A stretch of 64,000 bases of DNA from Halobellus sp. MBLA0158 (GCF_041477585.1 NZ_JBGNYA010000001.1:2976001-3040000), one strand, 5' to 3'; counted from the first letter of the stretch, positions 43,619-53,087 are shown. Notes: a model not told the origin generated them from the letters alone. Made by a program: numbers and translations.

Positions 43619-45730
43619 GTCGCTATCGATGCGCGTGGGGTCGTCCGGGACGGAGATCCCCTGATCGATGAGCGGCGCCGAGCGGCCGGGCACCTGCATC
43701 GTCACGGCGCACTGCTTGAAGTTCGGCTCGTCCGACTGCGGGTCGACCGCCGGGAGCGTGAGCGCGTTCACCGCCGGGTGGTGGATCGGGAGCCACACCA
43801 TCCCGGGCGGGATCCCGTCGTCGGGCTGGACCGTCACCGTGACCGAGGCCCGCCGCGAGGTCAGGACGGTCCGGCCGCGGTCCAAGGCCTCCATATTGTC
43901 CAGCGTCGTCTCCGGGTGGATGCGCGCGACCGGCGACTCGTCGGTCTTCCCGTTCCGCGTCCGGACGCCGGTGTTGTACGCGTCGGGGGTCCGGCCGGTC
44001 GTGAGCGTGAGCGGATACGACTCGTCGGTCGGTTCGGCGAGCCCGTCGTGGGTGCCCGTCGAGAACCGTGCGCGGCCCGAGGAGGTCGGGAACGCCCAGC
44101 CGTCGTCGCTGTGGTAGCGATAGCCGCCCTGGACGTCGGGCTCGGGCGCGGGCCAGCGGACCGCCAGCTCCGCGTCCAGGCGGTCGTAAGAGATGCCCGA
44201 GAGGTCCGCGGGCGTTCCCGCGGTCAGGTCGCGGAGCTCGTCGAAGATCGACTCGGGATCGAGCGGCGGCTGTGCGAAGAGGTCCGGCGCGAGCCGATTG
44301 CCGATCGTCGCGATGATGTCGAGGTCCTGCTTGATCTTCGGCGGCACCTCGGTCGCCGCGCGGACCCGCGAGACCGTCCGCTCCATGTTCGTGGTCGTCC
44401 CCGCGGACTCGCCCCACGTCGCGGCCGGCAGCACCACGTCCGCGACCTCGACGGTCTCGGTGTGGAAGGCGTCCTGAGCCACCAGGAACGTCTCCGAGAG
44501 CGCCTCGCGGACGTCGTCGGCGTCGGGCATCCCCGCGACCGGGTTGGTGGCGACCGTCCAGCAGGCCTCGACCGGCCCGTCGGCGACGGCGTCGACGATC
44601 CCCACGGGACCGGGACCCGGATCGTCCGGGAGGCGGTCGACCGGCACGTCCCAGGTCTCGGCGACGGTCTCGCGGTGTTCGGGGTCGGTAAAGGGACGGT
44701 GGCCCGGCCAGGTCCCCTTCGACGAGCAGACCCGCGTGCCCATCGAGTTGGCTTGCCCCGTGAGCGAGAACGGGCCGCTTCCGGGACCCATATTCCCGGT
44801 TGCCAAGCAGAGGTCGATCAGCGCCCGCGCCGTCTTCGTCCCCTGGACGCTCTGATTGACGCCCATCCCCCAATAGACGAGGGTCGGGTCCGCGAGCGCC
44901 GCAGCGACGCGTTCCACGTCGTCGACGTCGACGCCGGCGACCTCGGCCGCGGCCGCGACCTCGGGGAGCGAATCGAGGAGCGCGTCGAAGCCCGTCGTCG
45001 ACGCCTCGACGAACTCGCGGTCGACGAGGCCCGACTCGACCGCGCTCGCCAGGACCGCCCGGGCGAACGCGAGGTCGGTGCCGGGGTCGACCTGGACGTG
45101 GTGGTCCGCGTCGTCGACGGTCTCGCTCTCGACGGGGTCGACCACGAGCAGTTCGCTGTCGGTGTCGCCCGCGCTGTCGACGATCCAGCGGTACATCACG
45201 GGGTGGGCCGCCGCGGGGTTCGCCCCCCAGACGAGGTGCGTCTCGGCCTCGGGGATGTCGTCGTAGGTCGGCGGCGGGGCGTCGCTGCCGAACGCCTGGT
45301 AGTACGCCGTCACCGCAGACGCCATACACAGCGTCGTGTTCGCGTCGTAATACCGCGTTCCGATGCCGCCGCGGGCGACCTTCCCGAGCGCGTAGGCCGC
45401 CTCGTTCGTCTGCTGGCCGCTCCCCAGCACCGCGATGCCGTTCCTGTCGCGGTCGAGAACCTCGGCGAACCGCGAGGTCACGACATCGAGCGCCTCCTCC
45501 CAGGTCGTCGCGACGAGCTTGCCGTCCTCGCGGACCAGCGGCCGGGTGAGCCACTCGCCGTCGGGATCGGCCGTCTCCCGGACGCCCCGCTGACAGGCCA
45601 GCCCGCGGTTCACCGGGTGGTTGGCGTCGCCCCGGACCGTATCGAGCCCGTAGCCGTTGTCCACGCTCTGCTGGAGGTGACCGCACCCGACCGCACACCG
45701 CATACACGTCGTCGGCGTCCACTCGGTCAT
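43616..45730 (-). CDS. assimilatory nitrate reductase (copy 2)
   Basis: A 704-residue paralogue of the gene at 41272, with the same cofactor residues (Cys9, 12, 16, 46 and Cys135) and matching motifs throughout. A 178-nt stretch (45254-45431) is about 96 percent identical in DNA to 42901-43078, far above the genes overall, suggesting recent gene conversion. It may differ from copy 1 in kinetics or regulation. It is divergent from nirA across a 497-nt AT-rich gap. Its stop codon is the first triplet of palindrome A3. Confidence 0.92.
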   Translation of the reverse strand: MTEWTPTTCMRCAVGCGHLQQSVDNGYGLDTVRGDANHPVNRGLACQRGVRETADPDGEWLTRPLVREDGKLVATTWEEALDVVTSRFAEVLDRDRNGIAVLGSGQQTNEAAYALGKVARGGIGTRYYDANTTLCMASAVTAYYQAFGSDAPPPTYDDIPEAETHLVWGANPAAAHPVMYRWIVDSAGDTDSELLVVDPVESETVDDADHHVQVDPGTDLAFARAVLASAVESGLVDREFVEASTTGFDALLDSLPEVAAAAEVAGVDVDDVERVAAALADPTLVYWGMGVNQSVQGTKTARALIDLCLATGNMGPGSGPFSLTGQANSMGTRVCSSKGTWPGHRPFTDPEHRETVAETWDVPVDRLPDDPGPGPVGIVDAVADGPVEACWTVATNPVAGMPDADDVREALSETFLVAQDAFHTETVEVADVVLPAATWGESAGTTTNMERTVSRVRAATEVPPKIKQDLDIIATIGNRLAPDLFAQPPLDPESIFDELRDLTAGTPADLSGISYDRLDAELAVRWPAPEPDVQGGYRYHSDDGWAFPTSSGRARFSTGTHDGLAEPTDESYPLTLTTGRTPDAYNTGVRTRNGKTDESPVARIHPETTLDNMEALDRGRTVLTSRRASVTVTVQPDDGIPPGMVWLPIHHPAVNALTLPAVDPQSDEPNFKQCAVTMQVPGRSAPLIDQGISVPDDPTRIDSD

Positions 45731-46227
45731 CGGTCGCCCCGTGCCACCGGCGTCCGTGTCCGGTTCCGGACCCCGCCCGCTACGGGGACCGACCGATCAC
45801 GGCGGCCGTCGCGGAGGTGTGTTCCTTCGTTCATTGTTTCGTGCTGTTGCCGAATGATTTCCCAATGATGGACTATAATCTTTCGATGAAGCTAATATTA
45901 ACAGATTTTGTATCAAAAATGGACAAACGTGCGCACCTGCACACGCTCGCGTGGAAGGACCTTCCTGGTCGAAAATCGGGGCGCAGAGTAGACAGATGAA
46001 ATTTCGAAGCCCCCATTTCTGGAATTAGAAAATTTCGTGATTATATCTCGGAAATAATATCGCTATGCGCTCCCTGTTTCCCGTCCGTCTCCTTTTTCTC
46101 CATAATTTCCGTATTTTTTAAATGAGTACTATTTTACCCCCGAAGCTAAAGCTAGATCCATACAGACAATGCAATCGTACACTCTAATCGAATTAGGCTG
46201 TCGGGAACGCGTTCCGGGTGATCGCTG
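45731..46227. promoter_or_regulatory. divergent control region between nasA copy 2 and nirA
   Basis: This is a 497-nt AT-rich gap. For nasA on the minus strand, TATA-like CTGTTAATATTAG lies near 45892-45904. For nirA, TATTTTTTAAATG lies near 46111-46123 with a leader of about 80 nt. Candidate operators are GGAAGGACCTTCC (45953-45965, perfect inverted repeat), CTAATCGAATTAG (46186-46198, in the nirA leader) and two GAAGCTAA copies (about 45888 and 46142). A 35-codon frame (45727-45834) ends over the nasA start codon. No other gene was seen. Confidence 0.45.
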
Positions 46228-47997
46228 ATGGCGAACAAGAAGGAAGAGTGGAAAGCGGGGATGTACGGCGACGAGGTCCGCGAGAAGATCATCAAGTTCG
46301 CCGAGAAGGGTTGGGACTCGATCCCCGAAGACGAGCGCGAGATGTGGTTCTCGCGCTTCAAGTTCTGGGGGGTCTTCCACCAGCGGTCGGGCCAGGAGAG
46401 CTACTTCATGATACGGCTGGCCAACACGAACGGCGTGCTCGAACCCGGCCAGCTCCGGGCGATCGGTGAGGTCGCGCGGGACTACGCCCGCGGCCCGGCC
46501 TCGAACCCCGAGTTCGGCGACGCGTGGATCGACCTCACGACGCGTCAGTCCGTCCAGCTCCACTGGCTGAAACTGGAGGACATCCCCGAGATCTGGGAGA
46601 AGCTGGAGGCCGTCGGCGTGAGCTCGCGGTCCGCCGGTGGCGACACGATGCGGAACATCTCGGGCTGTCCCGTCGCCGGGCGGGACAAACACGAGTTCGT
46701 CGACTCCCAGTCGGTCCTCGACGAGATCTCCGAGAAGCTCCGCGGCGACGACTCCTTGGCGAATATGCCCCGGAAGTTCAACATCAGCGTCACGGGCTGC
46801 CGCGAGGGCTGTGCCCAGGACTCGATCAACGGCATCGGCCTCGAACCCGCCGAGAAGACGATCGACGGCGAGGCGGTCCGCGGCTTCAACGTCCGCGTCG
46901 GCGGCGGCCTGGGCGGCCGCGAGCCCCGCCGGGCGCGGAGCCTCGACGTCTTCGTCGAACCCGACCGCGCCTACGACGTGGTCCGCGGATTCGTCGAACT
47001 CTACCACGAGCACGGCAACCGCGAGAACAGACAGAAGAACCGGAGCCGGTTCTTCGTCGACGAGTGGGGCACAGAGAAGATCCGCGACCTGCTCCAGGCC
47101 GAGTACGTCGACTTCGAGCTGCGCGAGGCGGGGACGAACCTCCGCGAGGAGTACACCTACAACGCGGGCAGGTCCCCCGAGGCGGGCAAGCACGACCACG
47201 TCGGCGTCCACGAGCAGAACGACGGCAAGTACTACGTCGGCCTGTCGGTGCCGATCGGCCGGCTGACCGCCGCGGAGACGATCGAGCTCGCGGACCTCGC
47301 CGACGAACACGGCTCCGGCGCGGTCCGGCTCACCCGGCGGCAGAACCCCCTGATTATGGACGTGCCTGAGGGGGAACTGGACGAGCTCCTCGATGCGTCC
47401 CTGCTCGACACCCACAGCCCGGACCCGAACGTCTTCACCCGCGGCGCGATGGCCTGCACGGGCACGGAGTTCTGCTCGCTCGCGCTGACCGAGACGAAGG
47501 CGCGGATGGCGGCGACGCTCCGCTGGCTGCGCGCGAACGTCGACCTGCCGGACGACGTCCAGCAGATCAAGATGCACTACTCGGGCTGTACCGCCGACTG
47601 CGGCCAGGCGCTGACCGCCGACATCGGGCTGCAGGGAATGCGCGCCCGGAAGAACGGCGAGATGGTCGAGGCGCTCGACGTCGGCGTCGGCGGCGGCATC
47701 GGCACGGAGCCCTCGTTCGTGGAGTGGATCCGCCAGCGGGTGCCGGCCGACGAGGTCCCCGGCCTCCTGCGGAACCTCCTCGAAGCGTTCGCGGCCAACC
47801 GCGAGGCGGGACAGACCTTCCGCGAGTGGGTCGAGGCCACCGGCGAGGAGGCGCTCGTCGAGTTCGCCGAGCCCGAAGAGACCGACTACGAGGACCCTTG
47901 TCTGTACGACGCAAAGCAGTCGTGGTACCCCTTCGCGGAGGGCGAGAGCCCGGCGCCGACCGACGCTGGCGGCGAGCCGATGTCGGCCGACGACTGA
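46228..47997 (+). CDS. nirA: ferredoxin-nitrite reductase
   Basis: A 589-residue enzyme reducing nitrite to ammonium with six electrons from ferredoxin. It has two ferredoxin-like/siroheme half-repeats. The siroheme-[4Fe-4S] ligands are Cys410 and Cys416 (ACTGTEFCSLA) and Cys454 and Cys458 (YSGCTADCGQ). The first repeat keeps GCPVAGRD and SVTGCREGCAQD. Siroheme is supplied by the hemA-sirC genes at 34-37 kb. The nitrate-specific set narK-nasA-nasA is divergent from it. It ends 9 nt from a convergent chemotaxis transducer gene. Confidence 0.94.
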   Translation: MANKKEEWKAGMYGDEVREKIIKFAEKGWDSIPEDEREMWFSRFKFWGVFHQRSGQESYFMIRLANTNGVLEPGQLRAIGEVARDYARGPASNPEFGDAWIDLTTRQSVQLHWLKLEDIPEIWEKLEAVGVSSRSAGGDTMRNISGCPVAGRDKHEFVDSQSVLDEISEKLRGDDSLANMPRKFNISVTGCREGCAQDSINGIGLEPAEKTIDGEAVRGFNVRVGGGLGGREPRRARSLDVFVEPDRAYDVVRGFVELYHEHGNRENRQKNRSRFFVDEWGTEKIRDLLQAEYVDFELREAGTNLREEYTYNAGRSPEAGKHDHVGVHEQNDGKYYVGLSVPIGRLTAAETIELADLADEHGSGAVRLTRRQNPLIMDVPEGELDELLDASLLDTHSPDPNVFTRGAMACTGTEFCSLALTETKARMAATLRWLRANVDLPDDVQQIKMHYSGCTADCGQALTADIGLQGMRARKNGEMVEALDVGVGGGIGTEPSFVEWIRQRVPADEVPGLLRNLLEAFAANREAGQTFREWVEATGEEALVEFAEPEETDYEDPCLYDAKQSWYPFAEGESPAPTDAGGEPMSADD

Positions 47998-48006
47998 CCC
48001 GACCGA

Positions 48007-48918
48007 TCAGGCGTCGTCGAGCAGCTGCCGGAACCCGTCGTTGACGTCGGCGACCATCGCGGCCTGCTCTTCGACGGCGGCGCTTATGCCGTCTGTCTCC
48101 TCGCTGATCTCCTCGGCGTTCGAGGCGGTCTGGTCGACCATCGACGCGATCTCCTCGGTGCTCGCGGCCTGCTCGTCGGTCGCGTGGGCGACCTCCTCGA
48201 TGCCGGCGCTCAGTTCGTCCATCGAGTCGTCGATGTCTTCGAGGCGCGACAGCGTCGATTCGACCTTCTCGCGGCCCTCGTCGACGGCCGACTCGTTTTC
48301 TTCCAGTTCCTCGACGGCCTCCTCGGTGTCCTCTTGGATGCGGTCGACCAGCTCTTCGATGTCGTTGGCGCGGTGCTGGGACTTCTCGGCCAGCGACTTG
48401 ATCTCCTCGGCGACGACCGAGAAGCCGTCGCCGGCCTCGCCCGCGCGGGCGGCCTCGATCGAGGCGTTCAGCGCCAGCAGATTCGTCTGGTCGGCGATGT
48501 CGTTTATCACCGCGACCATCTCGTCGATCGCCTCGACGCTGTCTTCGATCGCGCGGACGCGGTCGTCGAGCTCCGCGGCGGAGTCGTCGATCCGGTCCAT
48601 CGCCGTGCGGGTCTCGCGCGCGGCGCTCCGGCCCTCGGAGGCGAGCTGATTCACCTGCTCGCCCTCGCTCGCGACCTCCTCGGCCGAGGAGGCGATCTCT
48701 TCGACCGCCGCACTCATGTCCGATACTTCGCCCTGGACCTCGGCCATCCCGTCGGCCTGCTCCCGCAAGAGCATCGCGATCTCCTCGGTGCGCGAGGCGA
48801 TGTCGTCGGAGGTGTGCTGTAACTCCTCGATGGCGTGAGCCGCGTCTTCGACGTCTTCCTGTCCGTGAGCCGTCGCCGCGTCGGTGGCGGCGTTCGCGTG
48901 CGATTGGGGACGAGACAC
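48007..48918 (-). CDS. cytoplasmic methyl-accepting chemotaxis protein without sensor domain
   Basis: A 303-residue, entirely helical protein from GTG 48918. It has no membrane helix and no recognisable sensor domain: only about 50 residues precede the MCP coiled coil. The signalling tip reads [20 protein letters not shown] (near residue 145). The surrounding heptads are rich in Glu and Ala methylation-type pairs. It should pair with CheA/CheW in a cytoplasmic array, perhaps with a separate sensor. It is convergent with nirA, 9 nt apart, so a nitrogen signal is an attractive but unproven idea. Confidence 0.85.
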   Translation of the reverse strand: MSRPQSHANAATDAATAHGQEDVEDAAHAIEELQHTSDDIASRTEEIAMLLREQADGMAEVQGEVSDMSAAVEEIASSAEEVASEGEQVNQLASEGRSAARETRTAMDRIDDSAAELDDRVRAIEDSVEAIDEMVAVINDIADQTNLLALNASIEAARAGEAGDGFSVVAEEIKSLAEKSQHRANDIEELVDRIQEDTEEAVEELEENESAVDEGREKVESTLSRLEDIDDSMDELSAGIEEVAHATDEQAASTEEIASMVDQTASNAEEISEETDGISAAVEEQAAMVADVNDGFRQLLDDA

Positions 48919-48958
48919 GCCTGGGTCGACGCCCGGGCCGGTGAAAAGCGCACTGGCC

Positions 48959-48982
48959 CCGAGTATCAGATCCGATACTCGG
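48959..48982 (-). terminator. 9-bp perfect hairpin abutting a stop codon
   Basis: On the minus strand CCGAGTATC-GGATCT-GATACTCGG begins on the base after the TGA stop of the gene at 48983. The stem is perfect with a 6-nt loop. It sits in the 64-nt gap before the chemotaxis gene and may terminate or attenuate read-through. Confidence 0.45.
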
Positions 48983-49381
48983 TCAGGGGACGGCCGTCAC
49001 GCGGTCGACGTGGTCGATCGCCGCCAGGTCCTCGGCCAGGTCGTCCTGGTCGGGGCCGGCCTCGTAGTAGAACACGATGTCGAAGGTGCCCTCCCGGAGG
49101 AGCTGTTGGCACTCCCAGACGAACGAGTCGTCGTCGAGGGTGAGCCCCTGAAACTGATTCGAGGCGAAGTCCTCGGTGTCGTTGCCGGCGTAGATGTAGG
49201 TCTCGCCCTTTTCGGCGTGGTCGGCGATCACGTCGTTGACCGTCACCGTGAGCTCGTGCATCTCCAGGTCCTCGTCGCTCCCGAGGTCGGTGTGGACGAT
49301 CGCACCGACGAGTTCGATCTCGCCGGGTTCGAGGAGTTGCAGCGTCCGCTGGTAGAGGTCCTCGTCGAGTGTCTCGCTCAT
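48983..49381 (-). CDS. haloarchaeal DUF5778-like protein
   Basis: A 132-residue acidic protein. Conserved-looking runs are [40 protein letters not shown] and [15 protein letters not shown] match it from memory to the haloarchaeal family DUF5778; no function is known to me. It starts at ATG 49381, divergent from the metallo-hydrolase gene. A perfect hairpin follows its stop codon. Confidence 0.65.
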   Translation of the reverse strand: MSETLDEDLYQRTLQLLEPGEIELVGAIVHTDLGSDEDLEMHELTVTVNDVIADHAEKGETYIYAGNDTEDFASNQFQGLTLDDDSFVWECQQLLREGTFDIVFYYEAGPDQDDLAEDLAAIDHVDRVTAVP

Positions 49382-49491
49382 ACCCGACCCTCGAACCGGC
49401 GTGATAAACGGGTGGCGGTTTCCGTCGCGGCCGTCGTGTCTCTCGGCCCGCGGGACGGAACGCTTTTTTCGCCGCGCGTCGCGGATCCGCT

Positions 49492-50400
49492 ATGGCTATC
49501 GGCGATCTCTCCCCCGTCAACGGCGCCGAGGACGTCTACTACGTCGACGTCGGCACGCACGGGGTTCCGCGACACGGCGCGGTCTACGTAATCGACGCCG
49601 ACGAGCCCGCCTTCATCGACACCGGGCTCGGACGCAACCGCGAGCACCTCCTGGACGCGCTCGACGAACTCGACATCGACCGGGAGGCCGTCCGGCACGT
49701 CCTCCCGACGCACGCGCACCTGGACCACGCGGGCGGGGCGGGCTACCTCGCGGCGGCGTGTCCGAACGCGACCGTGCGGACCCACGAGGTCGGCGCGCCC
49801 CACCTCGTCGACCCCGAGCGCCTCGTCGCCGGGACGAAGGAGGCCGTCGGCGAGATGTGGGAGTACTACGCGGAGCCCGAGCCCGTGCCCGACGCCCGGA
49901 TCGAGGGGCTCGCGGACGGCGACGAGATCGACCTCGGCGACCGGACCCTCTCGGTCATCGAGGCGCCGGGGCACGCGCCCCACCAGGTGGTCTTCCACGA
50001 CTCGCGGGACGACCTGCTCTTCACCGGCGACGCCGCCGGGATCTACGTCCCCCAGCGCGATACGGTGCGGCAGACGACCCCGCCGCCGCAGTTCGACCTG
50101 GAGGGCTGTCTGGCGGACGTCCGGACGATCGAGGACCTCGCGCCCGCGACGCTCTGTTTCGGCCACTTCGGGCCGCGGGCGTACGACCCCGACCTGATGG
50201 AGGAGTACAAGCGCGCGCTCGTCGAGTGGGTCGAGGCCGTCCGGCAGAAGCGCGACGAGCTCGGCGACGACGAGGCCGTGATCGAACACTTCGCCGACCA
50301 CTCGGAGATGGTCGAGGTCTGGGGCGAGCGCAAGGCCCGCGCGGAAGAGCGGCTGAACGCGAGCGGCGTGCTCGTCGCGCTCGACCGCGACGCGGCGTGA
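49492..50400 (+). CDS. metallo-beta-lactamase-fold hydrolase
   Basis: A 302-residue zinc hydrolase. Metal motif THAHLDHAGG places His74, His76, Asp78 and His79. Later ligands are His in EAPGHAPHQVV, Asp in LFTGDAAG and His in CFGHFGP. A C-terminal helical region of about 80 residues follows. The arrangement resembles glyoxalase II-like and MBL-fold esterases; substrate unknown. A TATA-like run of T lies at about 49464-49469. Confidence 0.87.
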   Translation: MAIGDLSPVNGAEDVYYVDVGTHGVPRHGAVYVIDADEPAFIDTGLGRNREHLLDALDELDIDREAVRHVLPTHAHLDHAGGAGYLAAACPNATVRTHEVGAPHLVDPERLVAGTKEAVGEMWEYYAEPEPVPDARIEGLADGDEIDLGDRTLSVIEAPGHAPHQVVFHDSRDDLLFTGDAAGIYVPQRDTVRQTTPPPQFDLEGCLADVRTIEDLAPATLCFGHFGPRAYDPDLMEEYKRALVEWVEAVRQKRDELGDDEAVIEHFADHSEMVEVWGERKARAEERLNASGVLVALDRDAA

Positions 50401-50453
50401 GAGGGGATCGTCGCCGGGTGAACGTTTTGTCGCTCGGCCGAGAATGGAAGCGT

Positions 50454-50744
50454 ATGCTCCGCACGGCTCTGGCCCGGATCGTCGGCCGCCTCCGATCCCG
50501 CGAGCGCGACGGGGACGGGACGGGTGACGACGCGGACGTCGATACCGCCGGCCCCGACGGGAGCGCCGAGAGCGAGTCCGGGAGCGGGAACCGTGGCGAC
50601 GAGTCGAGGGGCTCGCGCTTCGTCCCGTCGGTGCTCGACTGGTCGGTCCGCTACGGCCACGGCGGCGCCGACGCCGAGGCCGACAGGGAGCTCGCGCGGG
50701 TCAGCGACGAGGCCGACCGACTCTCCCGTACGCGCGAGAAGTGA
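50454..50744 (+). CDS. small unknown haloarchaeal protein
   Basis: A 96-residue protein with a basic N-terminus (MLRTALARIVGRLRSRERDG), a low-complexity Asp/Gly/Ser middle and a conserved-looking C-terminus FVPSVLDWSVRYGHGGADAE followed by ADRELARVSDEADRL. It starts 53 nt after the metallo-hydrolase and may share its transcript. Whether it is expressed is uncertain. Confidence 0.45.
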   Translation: MLRTALARIVGRLRSRERDGDGTGDDADVDTAGPDGSAESESGSGNRGDESRGSRFVPSVLDWSVRYGHGGADAEADRELARVSDEADRLSRTREK

Positions 50745-50947
50745 CGGCGCCCCCGCGTCGGGTGGCGTCTGACCGGAGCCGCCGCTGTGTCGTTCGACCA
50801 GCGCGATGAAAATCGGGGCGCGTGGTTCGACCCCGCCCGCGTCCGCGTGCGGCCGCCGTTCCGGCGTCGCGCGCCGCGACGACGCCCACGATCCGGGCTC
50901 AGGACCGGACCGGCATCAGTGTTGCCGTCCGAGGGCGGCGGGTGCGA
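50745..50947. other. intergenic region, nothing recognised
   Basis: This is the convergent gap between the small protein and the aldehyde oxidoreductase gene. No promoter, hairpin or frame could be supported. Confidence 0.3.
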
Positions 50948-52885
50948 TCAGTCGTCGGCCGGGGCCGGGCTGTCGCCGCTGGAGACGCCCGTGCCGGGGC
51001 CGACCTCGATGCCGAGCTCGTCGAGGCGCTCGTCGGGGACGACGCCGTCGACCCACTCGCGGCGCTCGTAGTACTCGTCTTTCATCTTCTCGAGCTCGCA
51101 GAGCTCGCCCTCGACGCCGCCCTGGCCGGGGATCGCCTCGTCGCCCTCGACGAACCGACCCGGCAGCGAGTCGTCGTCGCCGTCGAAGCCGACGAGGTTG
51201 TTGTAGTAGCGTTCGAGGGTGTAGATGCGGTCGCCCGCCTCCATCAGCTCGTCCTCGGTGACGTCGCGGCCGGTCATCCCGTTGTACTGCGCGACGTACT
51301 CGTCGATGCCCTCGGCGAAGGCGTTGAATTTGCAGATGTCGAAGGAGTCCGAGATCGCGTGGAGGTCCTGGAAGAGCGCGCACAGCTCGCCCTTGCCCTC
51401 CCACTCGCTCGGGTCGACCTTCTCCGGGATGCCGAGGATTTCGGCCGACGGCGTGTAGCCGCGCAGGTGGCACGCGCCGCGGTTGGAGGTGGCGTAGCCG
51501 ATGCCCATTCCCTTCATCGCGCGCGGGTCGTAGGCCGGGATCGTCTGGCCCTTCACCGCGAGGGAGTTGTCGTGGGCGTCGCGCGCCTCGGCGATGCGGC
51601 GGGCGCCCTTCGCCAGCAGCTCGCCGAGATCGGAGCTGTGGTGGGCGATCTCGTCGAGCAGCTCGATCATGTGCTCGGCGTCGCCCCACTCGATCCCGTC
51701 GTCGAGGTCGTCGAGCTTGCCCTGCTCTGTCATCTCCATCGCCATCGCGATCATGTTCCCGGCCTCGATGGTGTCGATGCCGAGGTCGTTGCACTTGTTG
51801 ATCATCACCGCGATGGAGTCGCGGTCGTCGTTCATCGAGTTCGGGCCGAGCGCGAACGCCGACTCGTACTCGTAGGACTCGCCGCGGACGTTCAGCTCCT
51901 CGCCCTTGTGCTCGTAGGTGACCTCGGTCTCCTTCTTACAGGCGACCGGACAGGAGTGACACGTCGGCTCGTCGACGAGGATGTTCTCGCGGACGTTCTC
52001 GCCGGAGACGTTCTCGGCGTCGATGTTGGGTTCGCTCGGGTCCGCGTCCGCCTCGGAGTGGGTCGAGGTGTACCTGCCATTTCGCGTCGGCAGCCCGTCC
52101 ATCTCCTCGGTGAGGTTCATCAGGACGTTGGTGCCGTACAGCGAGAGGCCGCCCTCGTTGGGACCGGTGACGTCGGACTCGCGGATGAGGTTCATCGCCT
52201 CCTGGTAGCCCTCGGTGAACGTCTCGGGATCTGCGGGCTTGGGCATCCGCGTACCCGATTTGATCACGATCGCCTTGAGGTTCTTCGAGCCCATCACGCA
52301 GCCGGTGCCGCCGCGGCCGGAGGCGCGGTCGTCCTCGTTGACGATGCAGGCGTACTTGGTGCCGTTCTCGCCGCCCGGGCCGATCGCCATCGCCGAGAGG
52401 TTCTTGCCGAACTGGCCGTCGTGGTCCGCCTCGATCTTGTCCATCGCGTCGTGGACGCCGAGGCCCCACAGGTCGGAGGCGTCGCGGAGTTCGACCTCGC
52501 CGTCCTCGACGTAGGCGTAGACGGGCTCGTCGGCCTGGCCCTCGAAGAGCAGGCCGTCGAAGCCCGACCACTTGAGTCGGGCGCCGGACCAGCCGCCGTG
52601 GTGGGAGTCCGTGACCGTCCCCGTGAGCGGGGATTTCGTACAGACGGCGATGCGACCGCTCATCGGGGCCTGTGTGCCCGTGAGCGGGCCGTTCATAAAC
52701 GCCAACAGGTTCTCCGGGCCCTCGGGGTCGACGTCGACGCCCTGGTCGAAGACGTACTTCACGCCGAGGCCGCGTCCGCCGATGTACTTCTTCGCGTCCT
52801 CGTCGTCGATGCCCTCGTACCGCACGTCGCCGCTCGACAGGTCGATGCGCGCGACGTGATCGTTGAATCCGCCTAAATCTGTCAT
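50948..52885 (-). CDS. aor: aldehyde ferredoxin oxidoreductase
   Basis: A 645-residue tungsto- or molybdo-bis-pterin enzyme oxidising aldehydes to acids with ferredoxin. Motifs: YIGGRGLGVKYVFD near the N-terminus, GPLTGTQAPMSGR, DSHHGGWSGARLKWSG and the [4Fe-4S] ligands Cys309, 312 and 316 (CHSCPVAC) with the distal Cys518 (FDICKFNAF). All four cluster cysteines are present. The enzyme may detoxify aldehydes from amino-acid or sugar breakdown. The nearby MoeA pair could load its metal. A TATA-like box (CCTATGTAAA, about 52910-52919) precedes the ATG by 29 nt. Confidence 0.93.
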   Translation of the reverse strand: MTDLGGFNDHVARIDLSSGDVRYEGIDDEDAKKYIGGRGLGVKYVFDQGVDVDPEGPENLLAFMNGPLTGTQAPMSGRIAVCTKSPLTGTVTDSHHGGWSGARLKWSGFDGLLFEGQADEPVYAYVEDGEVELRDASDLWGLGVHDAMDKIEADHDGQFGKNLSAMAIGPGGENGTKYACIVNEDDRASGRGGTGCVMGSKNLKAIVIKSGTRMPKPADPETFTEGYQEAMNLIRESDVTGPNEGGLSLYGTNVLMNLTEEMDGLPTRNGRYTSTHSEADADPSEPNIDAENVSGENVRENILVDEPTCHSCPVACKKETEVTYEHKGEELNVRGESYEYESAFALGPNSMNDDRDSIAVMINKCNDLGIDTIEAGNMIAMAMEMTEQGKLDDLDDGIEWGDAEHMIELLDEIAHHSSDLGELLAKGARRIAEARDAHDNSLAVKGQTIPAYDPRAMKGMGIGYATSNRGACHLRGYTPSAEILGIPEKVDPSEWEGKGELCALFQDLHAISDSFDICKFNAFAEGIDEYVAQYNGMTGRDVTEDELMEAGDRIYTLERYYNNLVGFDGDDDSLPGRFVEGDEAIPGQGGVEGELCELEKMKDEYYERREWVDGVVPDERLDELGIEVGPGTGVSSGDSPAPADD

Positions 52886-53087
52886 AGTTATTGCCCGTGT
52901 TTACATAGGGCCCGAATTCTGTTAGGCGTTACCACGAGCGAATAACGACATTCGGTTACGGCGCGGACCGACGCGTCGGCGACGGGATCGACGGACCGCA
53001 CACAGGACCGCAGAAAGGCGTCGCGGCGCGCTCGCGGGGGCCGCACAGACGGAGGAGATATACCGGCCCGCGGGCTACGGGGCGGTA
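52886..53087. promoter_or_regulatory. divergent promoter region of aor and RaSEA genes
   Basis: It contains the aor TATA-like box at about 52910-52919 (minus strand) and a clear TATA box AGATATACC at 53056-53064 (plus strand), 28 nt before the RaSEA ATG. Both transcripts should be almost leaderless. No gene lies between. Confidence 0.5.

Noticed and set aside
45817-45999. 60-codon frame on the plus strand between nasA and nirA
   Set aside because: It runs across the likely nasA promoter and an operator dyad and has no protein-like pattern.
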